The position numbers were made by a program, and so were the translations under genes. The notes below the pieces were generated by a model, which was not told the DNA's origin, made no database searches, and saw nothing but the letters and a program-made list of their open reading frames with translations. Positions 42,235 to 52,278 of a stretch of DNA of 64,000 nucleotides are shown piece by piece (position 1 is the stretch's first letter; each line of letters begins with the position of its first letter). Origin of the DNA: an uncultured Eubacteriales bacterium (GTDB taxonomy: Bacteria; Bacillota; Clostridia; Christensenellales; CAG-138); assembly GCA_902786465.1 (NCBI GenBank), contig CADACQ010000012.1, forward strand, positions 24,562 to 88,561, read 5' to 3'.

Positions 42235-45069
42235 TTATTGCGCGGCAGGAACTTCGAAATAATCCTCCTGCACGGAGTAATAGAGGCCGGTGCTCTGAGA
42301 GCCATCCAGATCCTGATCATAGTAGAAGTCGAAGCCGGTGAGACCGGAGGGTTTCTCGGAGGTACCGCTGCCGGTGGCGTAATCCGCAGCCAGCTCAGCG
42401 GGCACGGTGAAGGTCACGACCACGACGCCGCCGTCCTTGTTCTCCACGGTGAACTCCACTTCCTTCTCATCATACTGACCGTCGCCCAGCTTATAGCGCT
42501 CGTAGTTGCAGCAGACGACCGCAGTGGGCGTGATCTTGGTGAGAGCGGGCAGGGCGGGCACCATCTCCATGGAACCGGTGTAGGAGCCGTCCTCGTTCTT
42601 CACCATCTTGGTGTAGTTGAAGGCGACCGCAGCCTTGTTCTGGCCCTTGGCCACGATGCCCTGGGCGTTGACCGCATTGTACAATGCGTCGAAGGACCAG
42701 CGCATGTTCTTGTACACGATGGGGTACGCTTCGGGATCGTTGGTGTCAGTGCCCCAGTTCAGCGTGAAGCTGTTGGAGATCTTCTGATCGGAGGACAGCA
42801 CGGACACGAAGCCGATGGGATCCAGGCTGTTGCCGGAGATAGCGCCGAAGCCCAGGTCATACTGACCGGGCATCAGCTTGTTGTAGTACACGTCGGACCA
42901 GGTGTTGCCCACCCAGAACTCGATGGCCAGCTTGTAGACGCCGCCGCAGACGCTCTCATCGTTGAAGGCAGTCTCGATGAAGTTCTTGATCTCGTTGTGG
43001 TAGTCTTCCTCGTCGGTGGGATACATCCAGGCGATCTCGAACTTGATCTCCGTGGGGTTCTCCTTGGTGCCGGGGGCGTAGGCGCCGTCGGCTTCCAGCT
43101 CGGTGAGAGCCATGCGGAAGTAGTCGCGGGCCAGCTCCAGGCTGTAGCCGTATCCATCGGTGTCCTCGATCAGGTTCGCGATGGCCTTTTTGTGAGCTTC
43201 GGTTACGGCGTAAGAAAGACCGTTTTCAGGATCGGACATGTAGTTGGACGCCAGATAATCCACGGAAGGCACGCGGCCACGGGACACGGCGAAGGACAGT
43301 CTGTCGATGGAGTAGCTCAGAGCCTGGATGAAGTGATGGTTGGCCATGCAGGGCTTCAGCTCCCAGTAGGAGTCTTTGGGCGTCTGAGTGACCACACCCT
43401 CCTCGCCGAACAGGTATTCCCAGGTCTCGGCATTGGTGGCGTTGACGTTCAGCTTGAAGTTGGAGGTACCGGTCCTGGTGCGGGTACGCGGATCGTTCCG
43501 ATACTCGTTCAGATACTCCTGGGGAATGCCGGAAGCATCGAAATGACCGGCAAGGAACTCGTTGAGCACAGCGGAGGTGTCTTCCTGAGCAGCGGGGAAG
43601 ATCTTGTCATGGATACCTTCGATGGCGTACTTGGTGTCAGCATAGACGTAGTTGGGGTTCTTCTTGTAGACGATCTGCTGATCCTGATCGTAGCGCTCCA
43701 GATAGTAGGCGCCCAGGGACAGCGCGTTGTCCACGGGGGTCTCGGTCTTGTCGGTGTTGTAGCCGAAGATATTCTTGACGGTGACCAGATCAACGAACTC
43801 CTGGGGCAGAGGCATGTACAGGCTGGAAGAGATGTAGTACATGCAGTAGAACTGGGTCTGCTCCTCAACGAAGGTGACTTCGAAGTAGTTCTTGCCGTTC
43901 TCCTCATAGGCCTTGAGACCCACGTTGGCCCACAGCTCGTCGTTGGGGCCGTCCGCGGTGCCCTGGTAATACTCCTTGGCACCCTTGATGGCGCCGGACT
44001 TGGTGTTGGCCTGCTCGGAACCACGATAGAGGCTGTTGGCCTGGGTCAGCAGCATCTTGAAGGGAGTCAGATAGTCCTCCAGAGCGACCTCGCGGTTGTT
44101 GAAGGCCTGACGGCTCTCCATCTCAGAACCGGTGGTGTACTTGAGGCCGTCGGCAGCGCCGGTGCGGATCTCCCACCGCCAGGTGGTGGCCATGCCGTCG
44201 CCGTCCTCATCGTTGACCGCAACGGGCTTCTCCTTGGCCAGTTCAGGCACCCAGTCGTAGCCGTCCTTGGTCTCGTTCATGAAGTTGGTGTAGAAGCTGG
44301 CGCCCTGATAGCTGAACAGGTCGCCCACCTGGGAACCCTGGTCGTTGTAGTAGTTCAGCGTGCCGGGGTCGGAGGTCTCGCAGATGTGGTAGTACCGCTT
44401 CCAGGCCTCGTTGGTCTCATACTCGAGATCGGCGGTGATGGCGCCCTCAGCCAGAACACCGAAGCCGTAACCTACGATGTAGTTCTCAGTGCCCAGAGTG
44501 ACGCGGGGGTTATACATGGTGTAGCCGCCGTTCTCAAACAGGGTGATACCGGTGATACCCTTGGTGACGGCGTAGTTCTCCAGGATGCCCAAAACGTTGG
44601 TGCGCTCTGCGTTGCTCTCCTTCTTGTAGGTATAGAGACCGTCCGCCAGGGGGATGCATTCGGCGATGGCCTTGAAGCCGGCTTCGTAGGCGGCGCGGAC
44701 CTCCGCCAGGGTGGCAGCACCGTCGATGGCCTTCTCGGCGTCCTCACGGGCAGCCTTCACGGCGGCGTAGGTGTCGTCCTCCAGCTGATCTTCGATGGCG
44801 GCCATGACCACATCCAGATCGTTCTTGACGTACGCTTTGTAGTCGTCACGATCCATGTAGGCGCCGTCCCAGGGAGCCAGGGGTTCTTCGGTGGCCTTGG
44901 GCTCTTCCGTAGCCTTGGGAGCCTCTTCCTTCTTGGGCTCTTCCGCCTTGGGGGCTTCGGCAGCCTTGGGCTCTTCCGTCTTGGGGGCCTCGGTGGCAGG
45001 CTTCGCGCAGGCGACGACCATGCCGAGGACCATGATCAGAGACAGAAGGATCGCAATTGTCTTTTTCAT
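42235..45069 (-). CDS. Oligopeptide-binding lipoprotein OppA (copy 1), oversized
   Basis: Extracellular substrate-binding protein of opp1. From ATG 45069 (AGGAGG) a lipoprotein signal runs to MVVACAKP (Cys lipobox). A 40-residue linker of EAPK/EEPK units follows, then an SBP_bac_5-type mature domain. The total of 944 residues is well above the usual ~540-620. The extra length lies in segments before and within the binding fold (about residues 80-300, Ala/Glu helices and a domain unlike typical OppA). Substrate specificity cannot be read. A consensus promoter precedes the gene. Confidence 0.9.
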   Translation of the reverse strand: MKKTIAILLSLIMVLGMVVACAKPATEAPKTEEPKAAEAPKAEEPKKEEAPKATEEPKATEEPLAPWDGAYMDRDDYKAYVKNDLDVVMAAIEDQLEDDTYAAVKAAREDAEKAIDGAATLAEVRAAYEAGFKAIAECIPLADGLYTYKKESNAERTNVLGILENYAVTKGITGITLFENGGYTMYNPRVTLGTENYIVGYGFGVLAEGAITADLEYETNEAWKRYYHICETSDPGTLNYYNDQGSQVGDLFSYQGASFYTNFMNETKDGYDWVPELAKEKPVAVNDEDGDGMATTWRWEIRTGAADGLKYTTGSEMESRQAFNNREVALEDYLTPFKMLLTQANSLYRGSEQANTKSGAIKGAKEYYQGTADGPNDELWANVGLKAYEENGKNYFEVTFVEEQTQFYCMYYISSSLYMPLPQEFVDLVTVKNIFGYNTDKTETPVDNALSLGAYYLERYDQDQQIVYKKNPNYVYADTKYAIEGIHDKIFPAAQEDTSAVLNEFLAGHFDASGIPQEYLNEYRNDPRTRTRTGTSNFKLNVNATNAETWEYLFGEEGVVTQTPKDSYWELKPCMANHHFIQALSYSIDRLSFAVSRGRVPSVDYLASNYMSDPENGLSYAVTEAHKKAIANLIEDTDGYGYSLELARDYFRMALTELEADGAYAPGTKENPTEIKFEIAWMYPTDEEDYHNEIKNFIETAFNDESVCGGVYKLAIEFWVGNTWSDVYYNKLMPGQYDLGFGAISGNSLDPIGFVSVLSSDQKISNSFTLNWGTDTNDPEAYPIVYKNMRWSFDALYNAVNAQGIVAKGQNKAAVAFNYTKMVKNEDGSYTGSMEMVPALPALTKITPTAVVCCNYERYKLGDGQYDEKEVEFTVENKDGGVVVVTFTVPAELAADYATGSGTSEKPSGLTGFDFYYDQDLDGSQSTGLYYSVQEDYFEVPAAQ

Positions 45070-45218
45070 CTTTTTTCCTCCTATTTGTATTTTTCTCCAA
45101 TTGAGAAATCGAGTTCTTACATTCTGCAGGGAACGGCGACTCTTCATCCGGTCGCGCCCTCGCCGACAATCTTGGCAAAATTGTGGCGATAATACGACCT
45201 TTATATGAATTGATTGTA

Positions 45219-45247
45219 ATTATACCATCGGTATCATGTCTTGTCAA
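45219..45247 (-). promoter_or_regulatory. oppA1 promoter with internal palindrome
   Basis: A perfect TTGACA (45247-45242), 17 bp, TATAAT (45224-45219) on the minus strand. ATACC-ATC-GGTAT (45222-45234) spans the -10 end and spacer. A TACCATCG half-site repeats at 45253-45260. A repressor operator is likely. Confidence 0.8.
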
Positions 45248-45380
45248 ACCGTTACCATCGAGAATACCGCATCTTTTTCCGTTTTTAAACGCCGTTTTGG
45301 GCCTGTTTGTTGTTATTATGCAGTTTTTCGCCATTTCATGCAGAGTTTCCCCGCCATGCCCCTCCAAGGGGCCTTCTTAT

Positions 45381-45416
45381 AAAAAACGCACACCTTTTCC
45401 GTGTGAAAAGGTGCGC
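45381..45416 (-). terminator. Terminator after the ApbE-like gene
   Basis: On the minus strand GCGCACCTTTTC pairs with GAAAAGGTGTGCG (one bulge), followed by TTTTTT. About 33 bp past the ApbE-like stop. The next ~130 bp (45250-45380) show nothing I recognise beyond promoter sequences. Confidence 0.75.
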
Positions 45417-45448
45417 ATCGTTCGTAAAAGATATGTATCGCTGTTCCG

Positions 45449-46669
45449 TCAGGGGACGACGACGCTGAATCCTTCGTCCGTCAAGGGATGGAACGCCTCC
45501 GGGTGCAGGGGGTCCGCCAGGATCGTTTTAGGCGAATCCGCTTCGATCATGGCCGCCCAGACCCCATCGGCGCCGAAGTCCCTCAGCCGCTGCCGCAGCT
45601 GATCGTCCGGCGTTTCAAACAGGGCCGCTGCCTTGACGGCGGCGTCCACCACGTCCCCCGCAGGCGACACGATCCAAACCGTCAGCAGCTGTCGGGCAAG
45701 GTCCCCCGTGTCCCCCAGGTTCGGGTGCCGCAAGACGCCGTCGATCTCGTAATACCCCGGGTCCCCTACCGAGAAGGCCCGCAAGGCGCAGCAGGCAGCC
45801 CCGTTGCTCAGGGAAACGTACGCTGCGTCCAGGGCCGCGCCGTCGGCATAACTCGGAAGCAGCAGCTCCCCCTCCGTGGTCTCTGGCAGCATCAGGCTCA
45901 GCCCTCGCTGTGTCCTCAGATACCCGCTGACGAACCCGGCTTCCACCAGCTTGTCCCGCACGTATTGGAGGATGTACGCCTCCCGCAGAGAACCAAGATC
46001 CAGGAGGGGCCCCTCCACCTCGTATTTTTCGAGCACCGCCGTCAGGGTGTCGGACACCTCCAGCCGCACCGTATGGGCCGCCGCATCCACCACCTGAAGA
46101 CGAAGGGCGTCCGGCGCCGCCAAAGCGTCGTACACCGCCTGGAAGCGGGCCTGCTGCTCCTCGTTTCGCAGCGGATCGTACGCTTCCGGCTCCTCCAGAT
46201 ACAGCAATTCCTGCCACAGGCTCCGGATCGCGCCGTCCAGGATCGAGTACCCTTGCCCTTCGGTCCGTTCCAGCGCGTCCGTCAGCGCATGGAACAGCTC
46301 CTCGGGCAGCGTCAGCGTCTCCCCCGGATGCTGGTTCAGCGTGGCCAGATTCACATAGCCGTCGTAGGTTTCCTGCGCGTCCAGCAGCCGATAGATGCGG
46401 CCCAGGGCCTCGGAGTACAGGGCTTCGCTGGTCCGCAGCTTCTCCTTGATAACGCTGCTCTCGCCGCTGAAATAGCAGTAGAAGGTGACGCCGTTGGAAT
46501 ACCGGGGCGCCGTCTCATCCCGGGTGGCGGTTATCTCATAGTAGCCCGGCTTCCGGTTGGATACCTGATAGAAGGCCACGCCGAAGGCGGTCATGCCGAT
46601 GACCACCGCCAGTGCGAAGGCGACGATCCGAAGGGTCAAATGCTTTCCGCTGACTTCGATCTCATTCAT
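45449..46669 (-). CDS. ApbE-like membrane-anchored protein, key motifs degenerate
   Basis: A 406-residue protein with one N-terminal membrane anchor (HLTLRIVAFALAVVIGMTAF) and an extracytoplasmic fold that follows flavin transferase ApbE in order. Corresponding segments are a serine/asparagine loop (YVNLATLNQHPGETL), a GYSILDGAIRSLWQ segment (ApbE: GAFDPTVGPL), DLGSLREAYIL (ApbE: DLGGIAKGY) and AAVKAAALF near the end. The GGN and DPRTG motifs and the catalytic Thr pattern are missing or altered. So it may bind FAD/Mg poorly or serve another role. It follows oppF2 across a terminator. The start choice is ATG 46669, without a clear ribosome site. Confidence 0.6.
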   Translation of the reverse strand: MNEIEVSGKHLTLRIVAFALAVVIGMTAFGVAFYQVSNRKPGYYEITATRDETAPRYSNGVTFYCYFSGESSVIKEKLRTSEALYSEALGRIYRLLDAQETYDGYVNLATLNQHPGETLTLPEELFHALTDALERTEGQGYSILDGAIRSLWQELLYLEEPEAYDPLRNEEQQARFQAVYDALAAPDALRLQVVDAAAHTVRLEVSDTLTAVLEKYEVEGPLLDLGSLREAYILQYVRDKLVEAGFVSGYLRTQRGLSLMLPETTEGELLLPSYADGAALDAAYVSLSNGAACCALRAFSVGDPGYYEIDGVLRHPNLGDTGDLARQLLTVWIVSPAGDVVDAAVKAAALFETPDDQLRQRLRDFGADGVWAAMIEADSPKTILADPLHPEAFHPLTDEGFSVVVP

Positions 46670-46678
46670 AGGCTTTTG

Positions 46679-46711
46679 AAAAAGGCAGCCGACCTGCATC
46701 GACCGGCTGCC
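46679..46711 (-). terminator. Terminator of the opp2 operon
   Basis: Minus-strand stem GGCAGCCG / CGGCTGCC (46711-46704 with 46691-46684) followed by TTTTTC, 19 bp after the oppF2 stop. It leaves only about 10 bp before the ApbE-like start. Confidence 0.8.
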
Positions 46712-46729
46712 TGTGGTTCCGTTGATCCG

Positions 46730-47680
46730 TTACGCCTTGGCGAAGCGGATGGCTTTGTACTTTTCGATCTCCGAGGGGCTGCCGAAGACCATGTGTCCGT
46801 TCCCCAGATCCACCAGGGAGGGCTGCTCTTTGGAATAGTCGTGCATCTTGGACGGCTCGTAGACGAAGAGCTTTTTCCTCTTTTCGATGATGGGGTCCGG
46901 CACGGGGATGGCCGACATCAGGGACTTGGTGTAGGGATGGAGCGGGAACTTGAACAGCTCTTCGCTCTCCGCGATCTCCATGATGCGCCCCTTGTAGATG
47001 ACCACGATCCGGTCGCTGATGAAGCGGACGATGGACAGGTCGTGGGCGATGAACAGGTAGGTCAGGCCCCGCTCCTGCTGGAACTTCTTCAGCAGGTTCA
47101 GCACCTGGGCACGGATGGACACGTCCAGGGCGGAGATGGGCTCGTCAGCGATGATGAATTCCGGCTCCATGACCACAGAACGGGCCAGGCCAACACGCTG
47201 CCGCTGCCCGCCGGAGAACTCGTGGGGGTACCGGGTCAGGTGCTCAGGCAAGAGGCCGACCTCCTTGGTGATCTTCTCCACCTTGGCCATCCTGTCCTTC
47301 TCGTCCTTGAACAGATGGAAGTTGTAGAGGCCTTCGGAGATGATGTACTCGATGGTGGCGCGCTCGTTCAGGGAGGCGGCGGGGTCCTGGAAGATCATCT
47401 GGATCTTGCGGATGACTTCCCTGTCCTCCTTCCGGGAGAGCTTGCCGGAGATGCGCTTGCCGTTGTAGTAGATGGTGCCGGCGGAGCAGGGGTTGATCCG
47501 GATGATGGCACGGCCGATGGTGGTCTTGCCGGAGCCGGACTCGCCCACCAGGGACAGGGTCTCGCCCTTATAGATGTCGAAGCTCACGTCGTTGACGGCC
47601 TTGAACGCCTTCTTGCCGTGGCCGAAGACCACGTCCAGGTTTCGGATCGACAACAATACTTGCTTTTCAGTATTTTCCAT
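46730..47680 (-). CDS. Oligopeptide ABC transporter ATP-binding protein OppF (copy 2)
   Basis: NBD of the opp2 importer, of standard size (316 residues). Walker [11 protein letters not shown]-loop [10 protein letters not shown], signature [11 protein letters not shown], Walker [12 protein letters not shown] and switch [10 protein letters not shown] are all intact. It lacks the coiled-coil insertion seen in OppF1, OppD1 and OppD2. The gene is 11 bp after oppD2, with a GGAGG site. Confidence 0.95.
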   Translation of the reverse strand: MENTEKQVLLSIRNLDVVFGHGKKAFKAVNDVSFDIYKGETLSLVGESGSGKTTIGRAIIRINPCSAGTIYYNGKRISGKLSRKEDREVIRKIQMIFQDPAASLNERATIEYIISEGLYNFHLFKDEKDRMAKVEKITKEVGLLPEHLTRYPHEFSGGQRQRVGLARSVVMEPEFIIADEPISALDVSIRAQVLNLLKKFQQERGLTYLFIAHDLSIVRFISDRIVVIYKGRIMEIAESEELFKFPLHPYTKSLMSAIPVPDPIIEKRKKLFVYEPSKMHDYSKEQPSLVDLGNGHMVFGSPSEIEKYKAIRFAKA

Positions 47681-47691
47681 GCGCTGCCTCC

Positions 47692-49491
47692 TTACTCCGC
47701 GAATTCCACGTGGGCCCGCTCCATCTTCTCGTGAAGATTCTGGATGGCGGCCGGGGTTTCGATCTTGGGCGCTCTCGGGTCAAGCAGCCAGGTCTTGGCG
47801 TAGTGGGTCTCCGAGACCTTGAACATGGGGGGCTCCTCCTCCAGGTCGATCTGCATGGCGTAGCGATTGCGGGGAGCAAAGGCGTCGCCCTTGATCTTGT
47901 TGTAGAGGGAAGGGGGCGTGCCGGGGATGGAGAACAGATCCGTGCCCTTCTCGCACAGCTGGGGCAAGCTGGACAGCAGCGCCCAGGTGTAGGGGTGTTT
48001 GGGATCGTAGAAGATCTCCTCCACGGTGCCCAGCTCCACGATCTGGCCGGCGTACAGCACCGCCACACGCTCCGCCACGTTGGCTACGACGCCCAGGTCA
48101 TGGGTGATGTAGACGGTGGTGAAGCCCAGCTCACGCTGCAGGTCCTTGATGAGCTTGATGATCTGGGCCTGGATGGTCACGTCGAGGGCCGTGGTGGGCT
48201 CGTCGCAGATCAGGATCTTGGGCTGGCAGGATAGAGCGATGGCGATGACGATACGCTGCCGCATGCCGCCGGAGTACTCGAAGGGGTAATCGTCGAACCG
48301 CTTCGCGGGTTCGGGGATGCCCACCTTCTCCATGATGTCCAGCGTGCGCTTCTTGGCTTCCTCCTGGGAGCACTGCTGGTGCTTGAGGATGACCGTCATG
48401 ATCTGCTTGCCGATGGGGATGATCGGGTTCAGGGAGGTCATGGGGTCCTGGAAGACTGTGGCGATACGGCGGCCGCGGATCATCTGCCAGTCCTTGGTGT
48501 ACTTGATCTTGGCGCAGTCGATGATGGCATAGCCGTGCAGGATGCCCTTCTCCTCGTCCAAAGACCGATACTCCACGCGGAAGGCGGCGGTCTCGAAGAT
48601 GCGGTTCAGGACCTCCGGATCATTCAGGTCTTCGCCCGTCTTCATGGCCAGGGCGAAGGCTTTGCGCATCTTGTAGATGAACTTGATCTGATCCTTCAGG
48701 GGGTACCGGCCGATGGAGAGCAGGATCTCGTAGGCGATCTTCTGGTTCCGCTCCAGCACCTCGTCGCTGAGGCCATAGGGGTTCCCCGCCTTGTCGGGGG
48801 TGGCATTCTTCTGGGCCACGGAGGCCTTCAGCTTGGCCAGCATCTCCTTGTCGGCGGCCTGTCGGGCGGCGTCGGAGGAATAGGACTTCTTGCGGGAGGC
48901 GACGATGTCGTCCCGCTCCTTGATCAGCGCTTCCTTGGACGTGGTCAGGGTCTTGATCTTGACCGTGGTCTTCTCGATCTCGGCCTGATCCTCCTTGCTG
49001 CGGCGGTCCAGGGTCTGCAGATAGTTGTTCTTGTCGACGATGTCGTCGGTCAGGGCCTTGATGCGGGCGGTGTAATCCGCTTCCTCGTCCTGGCTCAGGG
49101 CCTGGGCGGCCTGGATCTCACGCTTCTTCTCCAGGTATGCCTTATAGTCCTTGGCGCCGCGCTCCTGGACGGACAGCTTGTTGAGCATGTTCTTGAGGTA
49201 GGTAAGCAGGCGGCGGTTGAAGGGCGTCAGGGTCACGTTGGTCTCGGCGATGTCGTCGTCCGCCAGCAGGATGGTACCGTTGGAGATGAAGCCGTTGGTC
49301 TCCAGCATGCCGGCGAAGGTCTTGGTCAAAACTGACTTGCCGGAACCGGATTCGCCCACGATGGCCAGGGACTCGTTCTCATAGACATCCAGCGAAACGT
49401 TCCGGATGGCCGTCAGGATACGACCGCGGACGTTGAACTTGACCTCTACGTTCCTCAGGGAGAGAAGGACTTTCTTTTCGTTGGTTTCCAT
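47692..49491 (-). CDS. Oligopeptide ABC transporter ATP-binding protein OppD (copy 2), extended
   Basis: The NBD partner of OppF2 is 599 residues, nearly twice the usual OppD. Walker A GESGSGKS at about 47-54 is separated from the Q-loop [11 protein letters not shown] (about 347) by an insertion of about 250 residues (residues ~88-335), mostly charged helices with Lys/Glu/Ala periodicity ([20 protein letters not shown]). The signature [11 protein letters not shown], Walker [12 protein letters not shown] and the C-terminal peptide-transporter cap are normal. The insertion site differs from that in OppD1. It may extend toward the membrane or contact a partner. Confidence 0.92.
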   Translation of the reverse strand: METNEKKVLLSLRNVEVKFNVRGRILTAIRNVSLDVYENESLAIVGESGSGKSVLTKTFAGMLETNGFISNGTILLADDDIAETNVTLTPFNRRLLTYLKNMLNKLSVQERGAKDYKAYLEKKREIQAAQALSQDEEADYTARIKALTDDIVDKNNYLQTLDRRSKEDQAEIEKTTVKIKTLTTSKEALIKERDDIVASRKKSYSSDAARQAADKEMLAKLKASVAQKNATPDKAGNPYGLSDEVLERNQKIAYEILLSIGRYPLKDQIKFIYKMRKAFALAMKTGEDLNDPEVLNRIFETAAFRVEYRSLDEEKGILHGYAIIDCAKIKYTKDWQMIRGRRIATVFQDPMTSLNPIIPIGKQIMTVILKHQQCSQEEAKKRTLDIMEKVGIPEPAKRFDDYPFEYSGGMRQRIVIAIALSCQPKILICDEPTTALDVTIQAQIIKLIKDLQRELGFTTVYITHDLGVVANVAERVAVLYAGQIVELGTVEEIFYDPKHPYTWALLSSLPQLCEKGTDLFSIPGTPPSLYNKIKGDAFAPRNRYAMQIDLEEEPPMFKVSETHYAKTWLLDPRAPKIETPAAIQNLHEKMERAHVEFAE

Positions 49492-49503
49492 ACTCGTCCC
49501 TCC

Positions 49504-50481
49504 TTACATATGGGTCCTGGGGTCGGTGGCGTCCGCCAGATTCTGACCCAGCAGGTACAGGATGATGGTGACCATGGCAGCCACGATGACCGGCGGCCAG
49601 AACTCCCAGGGGAAGGTCCTGAACGCGCTCTGGGCCTGAGAGATCATGCGGCCCAGGGAGGGGATCGTGGCGGAAAGGCCGATGCCGATGAAGGAGAGGT
49701 ACACCTCCATGGAGATGTACATGGGCAGCTCCGTGGCCAGCAGCGTCACGATGACGGAGGTCAGGAAGGGCAGGATGTTCTTGGAGACCACCCTGGGAAT
49801 GGGGGTGCCCAGGCATCGGGACGCCAGGGAGTACTCGCGGTCACGGATGATCATGACCTGAGTACGGAAGAAGTAGGCGATACTCATCCAGCCGGTGATC
49901 GTCAACGCGAAGATGAAGCTGCCGAAGCCGGAGCCCACCACGTACACCAACACGGAGACCAGCAGCAGGTACGGCACGTTGGCCACGATGTTGTAGATGA
50001 CCAGCATGACGGCGTCGAACTTCTTGGAGTAGCCCCAGACGGCGCCCATGATGATGCCCACGCTCATGTTGATGGCCGCGCAGGCCATGGCGAGCAGCAG
50101 GGAGGTCTTGGCGGAGGAGAACAGGCCGTAGAAGATGGAGTTCCCCTGGGGGCCGGTGCCCAGTATCCACTTGAGGGGCGGGGCGCTCTTGCCGAAGTAG
50201 GCCATGGCCTTGACGGGGCTCATGTTGAAGGTGGCCGCGTTGGTCACGTTCTCCATGGGATCGTAGGGGCAGAAGACCGGCACCACGAAGGACGCCAACA
50301 GGATCAGGATGAACGCCACGATCAAAAAGATATTCAGCTTCTTGCGGAAGAACACCCTTCCCACGGACCGCCAGTAGGAGTAGCGAGGCGCGATGATCTT
50401 TTCGGACGCGATGTCGTCGTTGCCGATGATCACGAATTTATCTTTGTTTTCCATGTTGTTCACCACGGGTTCGTTCGTCAT
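49504..50481 (-). CDS. Oligopeptide ABC permease OppC (copy 2)
   Basis: 325-residue permease of opp2 with an N-terminal cytoplasmic segment, TM1 (LNIFLIVAFILILLASFVVP) and the five-helix permease core. The EAA loop has EYSLASRCLGTPIPRVVSKN. It is intact and of standard length, in contrast to OppC1. Its start overlaps the oppB2 stop by 4 bp (ATGA), and oppD2 follows at a 12-bp gap. Confidence 0.95.
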   Translation of the reverse strand: MTNEPVVNNMENKDKFVIIGNDDIASEKIIAPRYSYWRSVGRVFFRKKLNIFLIVAFILILLASFVVPVFCPYDPMENVTNAATFNMSPVKAMAYFGKSAPPLKWILGTGPQGNSIFYGLFSSAKTSLLLAMACAAINMSVGIIMGAVWGYSKKFDAVMLVIYNIVANVPYLLLVSVLVYVVGSGFGSFIFALTITGWMSIAYFFRTQVMIIRDREYSLASRCLGTPIPRVVSKNILPFLTSVIVTLLATELPMYISMEVYLSFIGIGLSATIPSLGRMISQAQSAFRTFPWEFWPPVIVAAMVTIILYLLGQNLADATDPRTHM

Positions 50482-52061
50482 CTTCCGCCACCTCCTTCTC
50501 CGGAAAGCTTGATCCGCGGATCGTAGGCTGCCATCAGCACGTCGCCGAGGATCAGGGCGATGATGGACAGGGTGGTGTAGAACACCGTACAGGCCACGAT
50601 GACGCCGTTGTCATGCTGGTTCAGAGCCGTGATCAGCAGGCGGCCCACGCCGGGCACGCCGTAGACCTGCTCGGTGACGAGCGCGCCGGTCAAGCAGCCC
50701 AGGATGTTGGCAGGGATGCCGTGGACGATGGGGATGACCGCGTTGCGGGAAATATGGATGCGGTATATCTCCTTCTCGGAGAGACCCTCCGCCCGGGCGA
50801 ACTTCACGTAATCGGAGTTCATCTGGTCGATCATGTACCGCCTGGTCCACTTCATCAAGCCGCCGATCCAGGGCATGGCCAGGGAGAAGGTAGGCATGAT
50901 GTAGGCCAGCACCCTGACCTCTGTATTGGCAAATTTATACGGCAGGCCAAGGAGCGTCGTCGCCACGGCGGAGAACATGAAGATGTACGCCAGGGACGGC
51001 ACGGCCATAACGAAGATGATGTAGGCGTTGCCCAGCTTGTCGCCGAAGCCGTTCTTATGCCGGGACATCCAGATGCCCAGGGGGATGCCCAGGAAGTACT
51101 GCAGGACCGTGGCCATGAGGCCAATCAAGAAGGAGGTCTCCAGGATCGACAGGCTGTCCCGCTTATAGGAATACACGGTGTACTTATCTGGGAAGTTGGC
51201 GGCATCGCTGGCGCTGACCGTACCCGTGTTGTAGGTCAGCGAATGGAAATCGATGGCCGTTTCCACATACTCGTCGGTGCCGATCTTAGCGGGATACTGG
51301 GTCCGTTCGGTCTTAAGATCGCCCGTGGACGAGGTCATGACCGTGGTGATCTCCATGCCCCGGTAGGTGGTATAGGAGGTGCCCAGGTTCAGATGCAGCC
51401 AATTCTGATGGATGAAGGGGAAGCGACCGTCAAAGTAAAGCAGGTACTTATGGGTCGTTCCCGAGCCAACCACTGCGAACAAGCCGGAATACGGATCCTT
51501 TTCGACTCGAACATAGCGGTCAGTCAGCTCCGGATCCTGCACGTCCTTGGTAGTCTCCGCAGTGATGAAATTGCGCAGATACGTCAACAGACGCAGGAAC
51601 ACGCTGCGCTCGCGCTCGGCCAGCAGATAGGCGTCGCCGCCCGGCTTGACCTTGCCGGACTTATAGGTCAGCGGCGCCAGATACTTGACCTTGAACCCTT
51701 CGGAAGCGTATTTCTGCGCGAATTCCAAAACGGATTCGTTGTTTTGGAACGTGGCGGGGTCCTTGATGGCGTTCTTGTCGGCGATATAGTCCTTCTGGGA
51801 CGTGTAGGAATCGCCGTAGATAGCATAATATTTGCTTTGCAGGAACGAAGTGTAATTCGCAAAGTCCAGATATCCGTACTTCTGGAACTGGGAATACTCG
51901 TACATGGTGCGCTCGTTCCCGGTTCGCTTGTTCCAGACGTCATCGGACTGGAAGATAACATTTCTGTTGATGGCGGTATACACCAGAAACATAACGACCA
52001 TGATGACGACCAGGAGCGAAAATATCGAGAACAGAATCCTTTTGAGCATGTATTTTTTCAT
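50478..52061 (-). CDS. Oligopeptide ABC permease OppB (copy 2) with large extracytoplasmic insertion
   Basis: First permease of opp2, 527 residues against about 310-350 for typical OppB. TM1 (RILFSIFSLLVVIMVVMFLV) is followed by about 275 residues of extracytoplasmic domain (with Tyr/Asp-rich stretches) before TM2 around residue 310. The permease core then has the normal EAA-type segment FARAEGLSEKEIYRIHI. A comparable insertion sits in OppC1 of the paralogous operon. It may contact the binding protein, like the MalF P2 loop, but this is inference. Confidence 0.93.
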   Translation of the reverse strand: MKKYMLKRILFSIFSLLVVIMVVMFLVYTAINRNVIFQSDDVWNKRTGNERTMYEYSQFQKYGYLDFANYTSFLQSKYYAIYGDSYTSQKDYIADKNAIKDPATFQNNESVLEFAQKYASEGFKVKYLAPLTYKSGKVKPGGDAYLLAERERSVFLRLLTYLRNFITAETTKDVQDPELTDRYVRVEKDPYSGLFAVVGSGTTHKYLLYFDGRFPFIHQNWLHLNLGTSYTTYRGMEITTVMTSSTGDLKTERTQYPAKIGTDEYVETAIDFHSLTYNTGTVSASDAANFPDKYTVYSYKRDSLSILETSFLIGLMATVLQYFLGIPLGIWMSRHKNGFGDKLGNAYIIFVMAVPSLAYIFMFSAVATTLLGLPYKFANTEVRVLAYIMPTFSLAMPWIGGLMKWTRRYMIDQMNSDYVKFARAEGLSEKEIYRIHISRNAVIPIVHGIPANILGCLTGALVTEQVYGVPGVGRLLITALNQHDNGVIVACTVFYTTLSIIALILGDVLMAAYDPRIKLSGEGGGGR

Positions 52062-52202
52062 GTTCTCACCGTGCGAATAAGGGTTTGCCCTTACCCATCC
52101 TCTCGTTGGATTTGTGACGCGAAGACGCGTTGGCCTGTCTGTCAGCCTTTTTTCCTCGGTTGCACATCGCCGTGCGGCCAGGGACCTTTTCCTTATTTAA
52201 GA

Positions 52203-52238
52203 AACGCATAGGAGGAAGATGTTTTCCTCCTATGCGTT
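52203..52238 (-). terminator. Terminator-like hairpin between oppA2 and oppB2
   Basis: Stem of about 14 bp (ACGCATAGGAGGAA / TTCCTCCTATGCGT) and a short loop, followed on the minus strand by TTCTTAAATAAGG. Probably attenuates transcription so that oppA2 exceeds the downstream genes. The next 140 bp up to oppB2 (52062-52202) show no gene. Confidence 0.65.
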
Positions 52239-52278
52239 GAACTAATCCCGTTCCTTGAACGGCTGGCCATGTCCTGAA

